Shown here: positions 1 to 11,063 of the stretch, piece by piece
How positions within the stretch are numbered: the stretch's first letter is position 1
How the letters are laid out: the number at the start of each line of letters is the position of its first letter
Origin: Rhynchopus euleeides
Lineage: Eukaryota > Euglenozoa > Diplonemea > Diplonemida > Diplonemidae
Direction of reading: 5' to 3'
Length of the DNA stretch: 64,000 nucleotides
Assembly (NCBI GenBank): GCA_963210315.1
Contig: OY723309.1
Location: forward strand, 682,001 to 746,000
Position numbers and translations under genes: made by a program
The notes under the pieces: model-generated
The model's database searches: none
Told to the model about the DNA's origin: nothing
What the model saw: only the letters and a program-made list of their open reading frames with translations

Positions 1-187
1 ACGTATCTTTTGATGACAACAGCACTTATTTCACATATCACAACATGCAAATGGCAAACCTCTTCTCGGGGGGGGGGGGTAGTGAAACCGAATTTGAAGG
101 GAGCACAAGAATGATCACCCTTCATGGGGTAATCAGGCTGGGGGAAAAAACAACAAATCACAACGAATCACACCCGATCACAACAAA

Positions 188-562
188 TCACAACGCCAAA
201 TGTTGTGATTTGTTGTGATTTGTTGCGATTTGTTGCGATTTGTTGCGATTTGTTGTGGCCAGTTGTGATTTGTTGCGACCAGTTGTGACGACTTGTGACC
301 CTTTTGTGATGAGTTGTGATGAGTTGTGATGAGGTGTGATCTGTTGTGATCTGTTGTGATCGCGATCCAAAATTTCAAAAATTTAAAATTTTGGATCGCG
401 ATCACAACAGATCACACCTCATCACAACTCATCACAAAAGGGTCACAAGTCGTCACAACTGGTCACAACAAATCACACCACGTCACACCTAGTCACAACA
501 AATCACAACTGGCCGCAACAAATCGCAAAAAATCACAACAAATCACAACATTTGCCTTGTGA
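188..562. repeat. Long palindrome of TTGTGATT repeats
   Basis: Two arms of about 180 bp, each a degenerate tandem array of 8-10-bp TTGTGATT/AATCACAA motifs, face each other about a centre near 381, where gatcgcgatccaaaatttc meets its complement. It is the fold-back core of the surrounding element. Apparent open frames here only reflect the repeat. Confidence 0.85.
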
Positions 563-584
563 TTTGTTGTGATCTGTTGTGATC

Positions 585-706
585 GGGTGTGATTTGTTGT
601 GGGCAAGACGTTAAACTACCTGGGAGGGCTTCCCCAGACCATGACGGGTGTGATTTGTCCTGGGCAAGACGTTAAACTACCTGGGAGGGCTTCCCCAGAC
701 CATGAC
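585..706 (+). repeat. Two tandem 61-bp units
   Basis: Units 585-645 and 646-706 are nearly identical and contain gacgttaaactacctgggag and cttccccagaccatgacggg. They lie inside the 125-1248 element. Confidence 0.85.
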
Positions 707-1576
707 GGGTGCTTGCACCAGGAGTTTGAAACAGCCACTCATGCCTTGCGATGCTCAAGTGCCTGCTGGACCCCTATGTCCTTCAGGCCCCAAAGCAGGC
801 AACGATATGGGAGCAACCTAACAGGGGAGGTGAAGAGGGCACGGGTCTTAGCCTGATGACACACTGCAACCTCAAGGTGACTGGCGACACCTCTCCCACA
901 GTCTGCGGCACTCTGCCGTGGCGACAAGGCTTCCTGTCATGGGAGATCGCTGCGTGGATCAACGTGGCACCACCCGTGTGCTCGGCAGGTTGTTTCGGCA
1001 CCTGTTTTCTCCGTGTCATGCTTTTCGTGAGCGTGTCAGGGATGTTGGCACACGCTGGGGAGGGTTCACATGATGACATAACATATATCAGAAGCACACA
1101 CCCACGTGGCGCTGTCCTTGGCAGGACTTTGAAAGTGCCGCCTTGATATCCTTGTTGGATAGAACCCTCATATCACACCCTCAATCAGCTGACGATCGGG
1201 TGTGATTTGTTGTGATTTGTTGTTTTTTTCCCCAGCCTGATTACCCCACTTCACTCGTTATGCAGGTTGTGTCTGAAATCCAGTGTTTTTTCCGGCCTGT
1301 GTTGTGTTGTTGTACTGTGTAGGCAATTAGGCTGTGATGGTATGCAAAAACGTTCTTTGGTTCTCGGGGGGGGGGGGGGTCGCCGTGTCGACGACCTTGA
1401 CGCATCAACTTGTCTAAACATAACGTTCGGGCAAGACGTGGTTCCCACACGAACTGTTACAGGGGATTGTCACCTCTGTCCATGATTCCGTGTCTTCGGT
1501 ATTTCCATCCCAGGTTAAAAAAAAGGGATAGCTCTGGCACACATGGCAGAGGCGTCTCTAGGGCGTCGTCCTTTCC

Positions 1577-1690
1577 ATTTCGAACGATTTGAACAATTAT
1601 TTGCCGTGCTCTGAGCGTATAGCACATGGGCTGCTGTTCCGGGTTATTCTGGCCTGCACGTGGTGGCATTTGTTCCTGGCTTTGCTGTCG
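1577..1690 (+). repeat. Dispersed repeat R2, copy 1
   Basis: R2 consensus order: gaacgatttgaacgattt, ccgtgctc, a short hairpin with CCCC/GGGG arms (absent here), then gctgttccgggttcttctg and gcacggtggcatt. This copy retains both ends. Confidence 0.65.
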
Positions 1691-2365
1691 ATCTGGCAAA
1701 AAAAAAAAGGCACGCCTTCTGAAAAGGTACGATGCCCCGTTCCCCTCAACTCCGCCTCACGGGGCCTCTGATGAACACACGGCACAAACACACTCTCGCG
1801 TGAATTATTTTTATAGTCGTGTCGAGGACACCGATCACCTTGCGCTCGATGTGCCTTCCACTATACACACTCGCACTTCTTTATGGAAGCCTTCGCTCTT
1901 CAGCACAGAAAGGGGGATCATGCCTTCTCATAGAATCGGCTTGGCACGCCCACATTTTGCACAGTCTGATACAGAGCTGCTGAACATCCCATTGTGTGTC
2001 GGGGGCAGTGATTTTGTTTGCGCTTCTGAACGATTTGGTTTTTTTGCCCCAAAAAAGAAAGGGGGACAGAAGAGGTCGGATCTGTTTGTTTGCAATATAA
2101 AGAGATGGCGGAAAAAATTGAAAACTGCAAAAAAAGGGGGGGGTTTCATCACGGATGTGGAATCTAGATGGACGGGGGTGGTGGGGGCGGGGCAAATCAA
2201 GAGAAGAACAGAACCAGTGGGGGCAGGTAGGCCCCACTTCCATCTGGATGCGGTTAAATGAGATCTGAGAAGCCCGCCCATGTATACAGGCAGGCATGTG
2301 GCACTCAGGGGACACAATGAAGCCCCCCGGTCAGAAATCATAGGATGCGGCAGACATCCAGGTCT

Positions 2366-2480
2366 TGTTGAACATTTTTTTGAACGATGGCTTGGCCAAG
2401 CCCCTAAGTGCTCACAGCAGACCCCGACGAGAGGGGCTGCTGTTTGTAGTTCTTCAACCGGCCGTGGCTCTTTTGGCCTC
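2366..2480 (+). repeat. Dispersed repeat R2, copy 2
   Basis: Diverged copy with ttgaacgatgg at the left and gaggggctgctgtttgtag at the right. Confidence 0.5.
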
Positions 2481-2540
2481 GCAAGAATGTTCGTGGGAGA
2501 AAAGTTGCGGTAGCCAATGCGGCACCCTAGTGTCTCACAA

Positions 2541-2767
2541 TCGTACTCCTTCCGCTATCCTAAGAGAAAACACCCTGCCCAGCACCTGCAAAAAAAGGCA
2601 GATCCGGGCTACTTTTCGTTGGAACGCGCACTCCTGTGCCAAAGGCTGTGGAAGCCCCTGTGAAGTGGCATGAAGGTGGTGATCCTTTTTAAGCTTCAGC
2701 CGTACGATGCATTTCGTTACTTCGTGACTTTCGCTAAGCGCTCCGTCGCCCGTCACTGGTTAAAAAG
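2541..2767 (+). repeat. Dispersed repeat R1, copy 1
   Basis: R1 order: cgtactccttycgct, acaccctgyccagcamctg, a tgagcgcac-like block, cctgtgaagtggcatgagg, agcttcagtcgtacg, and a terminal cgttacttcgcgacttcg segment. This copy is full length but diverged. Other copies start at 16151 and 27490 and lie inverted at 35911. Confidence 0.75.
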
Positions 2768-3082
2768 AAAGCCATGCAAAACAATAAGGGAGGAAAATCG
2801 ATCTTGCCCCTGCCTGGAGGGGCGGGGCGGGGAGGGGTGGGTGTTCCTTGCGTTTTTTGCGGTTATTTTTTTTTGGGGTTTTTTTCCAGCACATTTTGTA
2901 ATTTTTGCAAACGCAGCGCACCCACCACCCCCTCCCTTGAGAATAATTAATCAAAGGCCTGCCCACTCTGCCCCTAGCACCCCGGGGCAGCAGTGTACCC
3001 AACCCACTGTGCGGCGGGATCAGCAACCCGCCGCACCACCACCACCCTACAGGCCGGCATTGGGGCAAGCCATTACCATTTT

Positions 3083-3200
3083 ACTGAACGATTTGAGCGA
3101 CATCTGTCCGTGCTCTGCCTGGGAACACCACTCCCTGGTGAAAGGGATGGCACTGTTCCGGGTACTTCTGCTGGGCAGCACAGTGGCATTCCGTTGCCGA
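3083..3200 (+). repeat. Dispersed repeat R2, copy 3
   Basis: Contains gaacgatttgagcgac, gtccgtgctctg, a CCCTGGTGAAAGGG-type segment, gttccgggtacttctgctg and cagtggcattc. A partial copy lies near 3680-3725. Confidence 0.6.
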
Positions 3201-5653
3201 CTGTCGCGTCTGATTCTCTCTTCCTTAACTCCTTAGAAGAATCCTTAGTATATTTTGGTTGAGGAGAGGCGTCACGAACACCGGGCCGCGCCGCGGCTCT
3301 TGCTCAGCACCCAGGTTGATTATAGGAGGAGAGAGACCCTTCAGGGTGCTGCCGCCATCCAACACACACAGCTACGATACCTCCCACTCCCGCAGGAAGA
3401 AGAAACAATCAAAAAAAAGGCTGGAAATCAGGAAAAAAAAAGGGAAGGGCGCATTAAAAAAAATGGCAACAAAAGAAACCCCACGGCTCAGCACACCCTT
3501 CCCGTTCTGCTCTTCGCAGAACTTCCACGGAGGTGTGTCAAGCCGCGTGTTGGCCATCGCGCCAGACGTTGTTCCGTATTTTTTGTTTCACATCGAATAG
3601 CCGCCAACGCAAACATGAGAGTGGGGAGTGGGAGATCGGCTTTTGCAAAGGAGGGGAGGAGGAGGGGGGGGGGGTCGTTGTTCTTCTGACCTGCACGGTG
3701 GCCTATTGAACGATGTGAACATTTTTTGAATTAGTGTTTAGTGGTTCGGGTAACGAACCACTGCCCCCCCCCCCCCCCCCCACCCACCTATCTACATTTT
3801 GAACGAATTTACTAAGACATCGCACCAAGAGAGACTCGGGTGCCGGGGTGGGCAGTATTGCGCCATCTGAATCGATACCCTCAACCCCCCCCCCCCTCCC
3901 CGCAGAGACAACTGGCGTTTTCCCAACTGTGTCCCAACAGTGTAGTGGGCCACTGCTGTGGGATGCTGCCAAGCAGCGGGGCAGACCCGCTCACGCCAGG
4001 TCGTGCATCCTGCACCCAATCCTGATGAAGTGAGTGCAAGGGAGGCCCCACGCGCACGCGAATCTTTTTGTATTAGTGCAGACACACACCGAGCACTTGC
4101 TCTTGGTATGATATCCGCTGTCTGGCACATACTAACCCTGTCAGAAAGAAGGGCTCGGCCATCTGGCACGCAGGCCGCAGACAAGGTCTTACGGAATCAC
4201 TCTTGACTTAGGCATGTGATGCCTCACGCTCACTTAGGCTGTGAGCGAGCCCAGGGTATGTGGATTTTGCTGCAAAGAATAGCCCACAAACCAGCAGAGG
4301 CAGATTGGGCGCAAGGCAGTCATATTGCTTGCGCAAAAAAGGTCCAATTGCACCCAACGGTGGGTTTTGTGTTCCCGGATGAATACAAAAAAAAAAGACA
4401 GAGGGCCCAGGACTGAATTCTGTTTTGGTGCGCCACCGAGCTGAAAAGAAACAAAAGAGTGCGTGAAACGAGAAACATTCGCATGGAATTCGGAACCTCG
4501 TCCCGAAAAAAAATTCTGAAAAGAATGGCCTAACCCGCACCCGCCCCCACCCCACCCCACTCACAACACACGGTACTTATCGATCACTGAGTATTTCATT
4601 TGACATGCAGAATACGCGGCAATTCCCCCCCCCCATCCCACCCACAGCCACGCAGAGCCACCGCTCGCTACAACCTCCTGTGGTGATACGATTCCGTCAC
4701 TTTGCGGCCAAAGGGGGGGGGGGAAAGCAACACAAGCACCCGCCTTCCCCCCCCCTCGCCGCTTCTCCACTTCCACCAGCAAGGCCCACCCCACCCCCCC
4801 CCCCCTCTCCCCCATCGTTTACCATCTGACATTTGCGACTCGCCCCCCAATCTGTTTACGGGCTGTATTCTCGCCTCGGGGATATTCACACTGCAACCAG
4901 AGCGGGTGGGTGCTCCATGGTGGGGGAGGGGGGGGGGGGTAAAGAGTAGAATGTAGAATTGATGGGGGAGGGGGGGGGGGGAGGGCGTGATAGATAGAGA
5001 GAGAGAGAAGGGGGTTGGGTGGGGGAGGGGGGTGAGGGAGAGGGGAGGGGGGGGTGGGGTAATGGTGGTGGTGGTGGTGATGGTGGGGGGGGGGATATTG
5101 GGAACACATCTGGACATAACGTCCCTCCTCCCCCCCCCCCTCCCTTGAGGGGTGGGGGGTGGGGGGTTTTTCCACGGGGATTATTCACAGGATTTATCAC
5201 TGCCCACCACCCGAGCCACGCTCGATTCCCCTCCCCCCCCCCTCCGAGAGACCGGCATGTCAGTGTCGGCGGAGCAGTGGGATCTCTTCACAACGCATTG
5301 CTATTGCGTCCGAAAGTTGGCCTCCCCCCCCCCTTACGCTGAAGGAGAGGGGCGGAGGGAGGTGAGGAGAGGGGAGAGGAGGGGGGGGGGGGGTTTGCTT
5401 GCGTTGGCTGGGGGAGGGAGGCTTCAGGGGAGGGGGCAGCACCGCCAGCATCACGCCGTTGAAGTGTTTTTTTTGGTGGGGGGCTTTTTTTTGAGAGAGA
5501 GAGAGATGAGAGAGCGAAATAGGAGACGAAAACGCCAAAGAAAACGAAAAAAAGGCAAGGGTATGCCAAAAAATCCCCCCCCCCCCCAGAGAGAAGTGCA
5601 AATTACAAAAAAATACCCCAACTGGGTATGTGTGAGTGTGTGCCAGGGAGGGT

Positions 5654-5763
5654 CCATCGCTACCAGTTACAAGTCAGTCACGGGTTGTCAGTCGGTGAGG
5701 GGGGGGGACTGTAGGCCCGCGCTCCCTCACTTTTTGATCACTCAGTCACACCTGGTAGCGATG
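5654..5763. mobile_element. Short MITE M1, copy 1 (110 bp)
   Basis: Inverted ends CATCGCTACCAG / CTGGTAGCGATG enclose a conserved gtcagtcggtgaggg core. Other copies are at 15552-15651, 23061-23250 and 26970-27079. Confidence 0.65.
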
Positions 5764-8700
5764 TTTCCCAACCCCCTGGTGTGTTCTGACCCATTTCTGA
5801 AGCCATTTCTGAAAGGTTTGGGATAGAGGAAATTTTCGCAGCTAGAACTTGTTGTCAAATACATATGTTTTGGAGGTGCGCGCTGTGGTTTTTCTTCTCT
5901 TCATTTCTTGTTGGGGGTATTTTTTTTTTTGCGAAGGAAATCGGTTGGTGCTTCTTGGAGACGCGTGTGCCCAAAATACAGACTTTTTGTCGGAAGTATC
6001 TGAATTCCCTTGGTCATCGCAAATTAGGCACCGCCCCAGATGTATCGTCTGTATCTGAGCTTGACCATCGACTGACACTGCCCACGGTAAGATGGGTGAT
6101 GGGCTGTGTCCTGAAAGCCTTGCGTGGGTGCGGCAAGTCGGATCACCCAGAATGGATGTGATATTCACATGCACCCTCCCCGTAATGCTAGCTCAGGGTG
6201 GGTTGGGTTCGACTGCCTCACCGTCTCGTTCCCCCGCAGCCTCAGCCTCGGGCACAGCTTTGAGTGACTTGCCTCCGCCGCCGTTTCACAGATTTTGCTG
6301 GCGAAATATGAATCACACACGGGTTCGATGGCCACACACCAGACGAAACAAACCAGACAGCACCCCTTTTGCCCCGCGACTCTTGACTACCGAGTGACAG
6401 CCTCTTTTTCGTTAAACGCTGCCCACACGAACCTGGGTGTTGCGTGGGACGAACACGATAAAACGAAAACAAAAGGCAAAATGAGTCACGCCGCAGGGGG
6501 GGGGGGGGGGGGGGCAGGGGGCACCACCTGGGGTTCCATATCTGCTCAAAAAAGGCAATAATCAGCTGCAGGGTGTACACATGCCAAACGCCGAACGTTG
6601 CTCCTCCCCAGCCCACCCACCCACCCCCCTGTTTCATGGACGAGCAGCACCGTGTCGTGGGAGCACGATGCACTCACATCCCACATCAGGGGGGCGTGCA
6701 GGCGGAGGGGCATTGCGCTGTGGTCCGGTTCATAGTTTGGCTTGACACTCCGGCGGGCCAAAGGGGTGATGCATACCCGCCCTTGACACGATCTGCGGAT
6801 GCGTCATGCGGGGGGGAGGTGCTGCGTGCGCAGACCGGAAACGAAAGACATGTGGCAATAGAGAGAAAAATAAAGGTGGTGTGCGGACGACGGGAAAGAC
6901 GGACGTAGCCAACAGCCTGCACCTTCACGATGCCGAGAGGCGCGAGGACGGGGGGCTACGGTGCACACAAGAGAGATAGAGCACGGTTCGTTGGGATCCC
7001 CCTTGGTGGCAACAGGGGTGAGCTGCAAAAAGATACAAGGCAGCCTTGGTCAACAGCACGGAGCAAGGCAGGTACCAACCGAGAACGGATGCGCACGGCG
7101 TGCACCACTAAGGAGGGAACATGCCGTGACATCACGCGCATGCGCCGGGAAGACTGGCCGATGCGATTGCCTTGCTGGATTCGGCCAAGTATGAGACAAA
7201 CCGGCTCCAGCACACAATCATTCGCCAGAGAAAGGAACCACTTCTCACAGTGCAGACCTAGTCATTGTATTTCTGCCCCATAGACAGTGGCCCCTTTCGC
7301 ATTGCTGCACAGCACACGCGTCTGCTGATAGAGTCTGTACCTTTGCCGCCTGATTTGGTTTTGTTTTGCTCGCGTGTTTGTTGATACTGATGATTTGGGT
7401 GGGCCCTCCGTGGGGCCTATGCGTGACCTGTGCGCGACAGTGCTAAAGGCTGCGCCTTTGGCACCATTTCCGCCGCCAAAAAAAATAGCCAGTTCAGGAC
7501 TTCATGTATCCATCGAGACCATCCCCGGCGTTGATTTGATATTTCTGTTGGGCACGCCACCGGACTTGGCCAGGCTCTGGCCTCACATGGATCCGTGACA
7601 TGCCACATGATAATGAGTTCTTTACATCACGCGTCCACATCTTGCACAAGGATCACAGGTAGAAATAGCACAAATATGGCGAGAAAGATACGTCGGGGCG
7701 GTACAAGTTGATACACTACGTAGCTGGATTTCCCGCCCCAGTCACACCCCCTTGGGTGAAATAGAATCACAACGTTGCACAGACGCAGGCCTTGATACAT
7801 ATATCTCACATACGCTGTGCATGCAGGCTCATACAACATTTCGATGCGGGCCCGAAAACCCCAGCTCTGCGAGAGCACTTCTCGGGCACTGGGGAAAAGG
7901 CGTGGATGTCAAAACCCATTCCCCTTTGTAGAGTAGTATGGGGCAGGTCCATGCCACCCCCACCCCCTCACACAACACACCCAAGCTCGGTATGAATCAA
8001 CGACGTGGGGGATCGGGTACGAAGTTCAAAAAAATCACACAGCAACTAGCACCCCCGAAAGTGACAGCGGTGGGGTTAAACGAATGTTACTCAATCACCC
8101 CACCCCCCCCCCCCCACCCCCTTGGCGAAATCGGAAAAATACATGGGGAATGAAACAATGAAAAAAAGCACATGCTGCATCAGGAGAGGACGTCATGCAT
8201 GTCTGAAGGGGGGGGTGGGGGTAATGAAGGAGAAGAAACAGTAATAAAACACAGAGCAGACCCCCCCTATCTCTTCTCTCTCTCTCTCTCTCTCTCTCTT
8301 TAACACTTGGCATTGCAGGCTGCATGGGGATAGGGGGGGGGGGGTTGGTGGTGAGGAGGGAGAGCAAGGGGAAAACACATCGTAGAGACTAGTAAGATAC
8401 AGAGGGGGAGAGAGAGAGAGAGAGAACTTGTCTTGCAGGAGGTGGTTGTTGCGTGACAACGCTTCGCGATTCCGCCCAAGAGAGAGAGAGAGAGTCCCAG
8501 AGAGAAGAAGAGAAGAAGTAGCTGGCGACCTCCCTCCTTCACTCTAAATGCAGGTGGTGTCTGAGGTCCAATGCGGTGCTACGGAGGGGGGTAGCGACGT
8601 AGAAGAACAGTCAAGCGGTAATATGTGTAGCGGAGTAGAAGAAAATGGCACGCGAGGGATATCAGGGGGTGAACCCCCCCCCCCCCCTTCGCTCCCGGGG

Positions 8701-9642
8701 CTACGGGGGAGAGGGGGTGCAGGGCAGGCTTGTCAGCACAAGGATGGTGGCGGCTGAATGTTGGAAATGTCACGGCGTGGGTGTGTGTAACAGTGGAGAT
8801 CACACATCAAGAGCAAGTGCTCGGTGTGTGTCTACACTAATATAAAAATATTCACGTGTGTGTGTGTGTGGGTGTCATCTCCCACAAAGTTGACGTCGCA
8901 CACGAAACAGCTTGGTCCAGAGTTTGATGGCCCGAATAGGGATATCGGCAGAAGCCAAATAATATGGGGCCAGATCGGACTCTCGAGGTGGGGGGAGGGG
9001 GGGTTTCCCCGATGCAGAAAATCCCGGAGAATATGCAGCAAAATAATCGAGCACATTGGACACGCCCCCGGATCAATGCAGGCCACATAGCAGAAGAGAA
9101 TTGCAAATTTGGCAGGCAAATTTTCACCCTGTGTGCAGTGGAAAAAGTGTTCAGTTCAGTTCTGCCCGTCGTTTTCGCGCACACTTCCAAAACCCTCTTG
9201 CCTGATGAAGGGGAGGAGGAGGTGGTGGTGTGCAGAGCATGCTTTGGCAGGGAGCTGAGCTGGCACTTTCCACGCGAAGGCCGTGCGCGAAGGGAAAAAA
9301 AACAAATAAAAGCAGCTGGAAAAAAAAAATGAAAGCGTCTGGCGCAGGGTAAAAGATAGGGTTCCGGGCTGCGCGCCGAAAACCGGGGGTAATCGGGGGT
9401 AAAATTTCGGCCATTTCCCCAAATGGAAGTTTTTTCCCTTCCCACAACACCCCACCCCAGCAGGGTGGCTCCTCTGCGGGTGACTGACTTCGCCGCCCCT
9501 GCCAGGTCCGAGAGGAGCGCGCTCCTTCTTGGCGTCAACGCGAAGGAGCCAGTCGATGAGGAAGGCGTTCTTGAGAGCATGGTGGTGTTGAAAGCACCGC
9601 AGGTTGCCCTTGCGGACTTGGTTCTGGACATGCACAGGCCAC

Positions 9643-9705
9643 AGGGGTGTCTGGGGGGCGAAGCCCCCCAGCCGCCGGAGGCCACGGTAGTGAGTATCTG
9701 TTCAT
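9643..9705 (+). repeat. R3 hairpin repeat, copy 1
   Basis: R3 is a GC hairpin (CTGGGGGGC, loop, GCCCCCCAG) followed by ccgccggaggccacggtag and tctgttc. This copy has cga in the loop. Confidence 0.8.
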
Positions 9706-9804
9706 CTGGCATACGATCCTGCCTCCCGAGGGCGGTCTGTATTCCATTCCCTGATGTTACCCCAAAGGGTTTGGGGTGACTAAAGACAGGCATACGGCAC
9801 AGGG

Positions 9805-9870
9805 GGGTCTGGGGGGCGGAGCCCCCCAGCCGCCGGAGGCCACGGTAGTGAACAGCTGATTCTGCTCCAT
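9805..9870 (+). repeat. R3 hairpin repeat, copy 2
   Basis: Direct repeat of the previous copy about 160 bp away, with the gga loop also found at 49458. Confidence 0.8.
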
Positions 9871-10123
9871 CGTCGCACGCCGCATGTAGTCAACGTGCAC
9901 CTTGTGCTCAACAGGTTCGTCGGGCTAACGCCTGGGGCGGGCACTGCGCTCTTGGCCCCGGCCTCCTCTGGCCAAAAAGTACCCTGGAATAGTACCCGGA
10001 CAGAATCTCAGGAAAATCCCGGTGGAAAAAAAAAAGAGGCACCCCCGGTTTTTCGGGGCAAAATCTCAAAAACCGGGGCTAAGCCCCGTTTTTCATAACA
10101 GTATCTTAAACACTGGTCTGGCG

Positions 10124-11056
10124 TGACAGGGGGAAGTCGGGCCAAGACACCAATAAAAGGAATCGGGAAACACCACCCACGATAAACCGGTTGTCTCACA
10201 CCCGGGAGTGTGCCGCACCACCCCACCCCGCCCTTCCGCCTGGCAACCGGGCAGGTCATCACTCCCTCCCCCCCCCCCCCCCCCCTGCAGTGCACCTTTG
10301 ATAGTATTTTTATGTGATTTGCTTTCTTCCCCCGCTCGCTATTGCCTTCTTTTTTTGGTTCTCCCCCCCCCCCCACCCCTGGGAAAGACCCGTATCGGCT
10401 GGGACCCTTCGTCGCAGCGGGGTAGGCTGGCCACCTGTGTTCTTTATGGTTAATGTTGCCTTTTTCCCGATCTGCCGATATGTCCTGTCTGCAAACACCC
10501 GTATTTCTGGAGTGTTCACACGCTGGCAATCAGGGCGTAATGGGCGCACGCCTGTTGCGGGGTTGTTTCTCGCAGAGTAGAGATGTTGTTTAGACACGCC
10601 CGTGCTTCTCCTGAAACACAGTGAACCGTACTTACTTAGTAGCTTCAATTTGGATACCCTACTGCTCAACGTTCAGAGGGCAGCCCCCGAGGGGGCCGCC
10701 CTTCGACTCCAATCCCAATCACGGAAGTATGTTTTGACGGACCCACCTCATCAGCACAAGAGACAGCCACACCAGCAAAGCTCCTCAGAGATAGCGGCAC
10801 TTCCGCGGGTGGCTTCTGTCCAGACATGGATGGTGTCAGTTCAGGATGCAGTTGCCCCTCCAGCTGTCGAGAGCAGTTCTTAATATCCACACACTCCGGA
10901 TCGATGAACATCATAGGAAGTGGCTAGCACCATCGCTTGCCTCGATACCCTCCAACAGCCACACGGGCCATGGTCCAACCCAGCAGCGGTAAAGGGCGTC
11001 GTCACAGGCAGCGTGTGTAGCAAGAATGAAGTCAAAAGCTTTTTTTTTTTTAAAAG
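10124..11056. other. No gene seen between two hAT elements
   Basis: Contains long C runs at about 10265 and 10363. The minus frame entering from the neighbouring element shows no motif I recognise. Confidence 0.55.
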
Positions 11057-11063
11057 CTTTCGC

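Larger units (their letters stand above)
125..1248. mobile_element. 1.12-kb palindromic DNA element, 5-bp TSD
   Basis: The ends are TGGGGTAATCAGG and CCTGATTACCCCA, and the inverted identity continues for about 40 bp through AACAACAAATCACAAC. The element is flanked by CTTCA at 120-124 and 1249-1253, while related sequence at 20220 has a single CTTCA. Much of the left half is built from TTGTGATT-type repeats. I see no transposase, so it is probably non-autonomous. A TG...CA end with a 5-bp TSD resembles an LTR superficially, but the termini are inverted, not direct. The 37774-38774 element shares the TGG start and 5-bp TSD. Confidence 0.85.
80..1300 (+). repeat. Dispersed repeat split by a transposon
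   Basis: The sequence on each side of the 125-1248 element (about 80-124 and 1249-1300) forms one unit resembling 18813-18885 and 20199-20275: a gtgaaat-cgaatttgaagg stretch, then gatcacccttcactcg, then gcaggttgtgtctgaaatcc. Shorter matches lie near 8547 and 58911. The uninterrupted copies act as natural empty sites for the inserted element. Confidence 0.7.
1254..9336. other. No gene seen; homopolymer and repeat desert
   Basis: About 8 kb with no frame showing coherent protein character. It holds many G or C runs of 10 or more (1369, 3664, 3766, 6497), strongly strand-biased G-rich DNA at 4900-5120, CT/GA microsatellites near 8275 and 8410, and the repeats listed separately. Part of 4074-4110 recurs inverted at about 8790-8830. 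Open frames of up to 211 codons are low-complexity products of these tracts. Confidence 0.7.
9345..10115. mobile_element. Non-autonomous hAT element with exact 8-bp TSD
   Basis: The left end CAGGGTAAAAGATAG and right end revcomp CAGTGTTTAAGATAC are typical short hAT inverted repeats. Immediately outside both is GTCTGGCG (9337-9344 and 10116-10123), an exact 8-bp duplication as hAT transposases make. Two R3 hairpin repeats sit inside. A minus frame at about 9480-9635 looks mildly protein-like but no transposase domain can be supported. Confidence 0.85.

Noticed and set aside
178..562. CRISPR-like short regular repeats
   Set aside because: The TTGTGATT units have no unique spacers and form a palindrome within a TIR element.
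125..1248. LTR retrotransposon from TG...CA ends and a 5-bp TSD
   Set aside because: The termini are inverted, not direct, and no primer-binding site, polypurine tract or reverse transcriptase is present.
8852..9793. Long minus-strand open frame of 313 codons
   Set aside because: It spans a hAT boundary, an R3 hairpin and a homopolymer-rich flank; its composition follows the repeats and no domain is visible.
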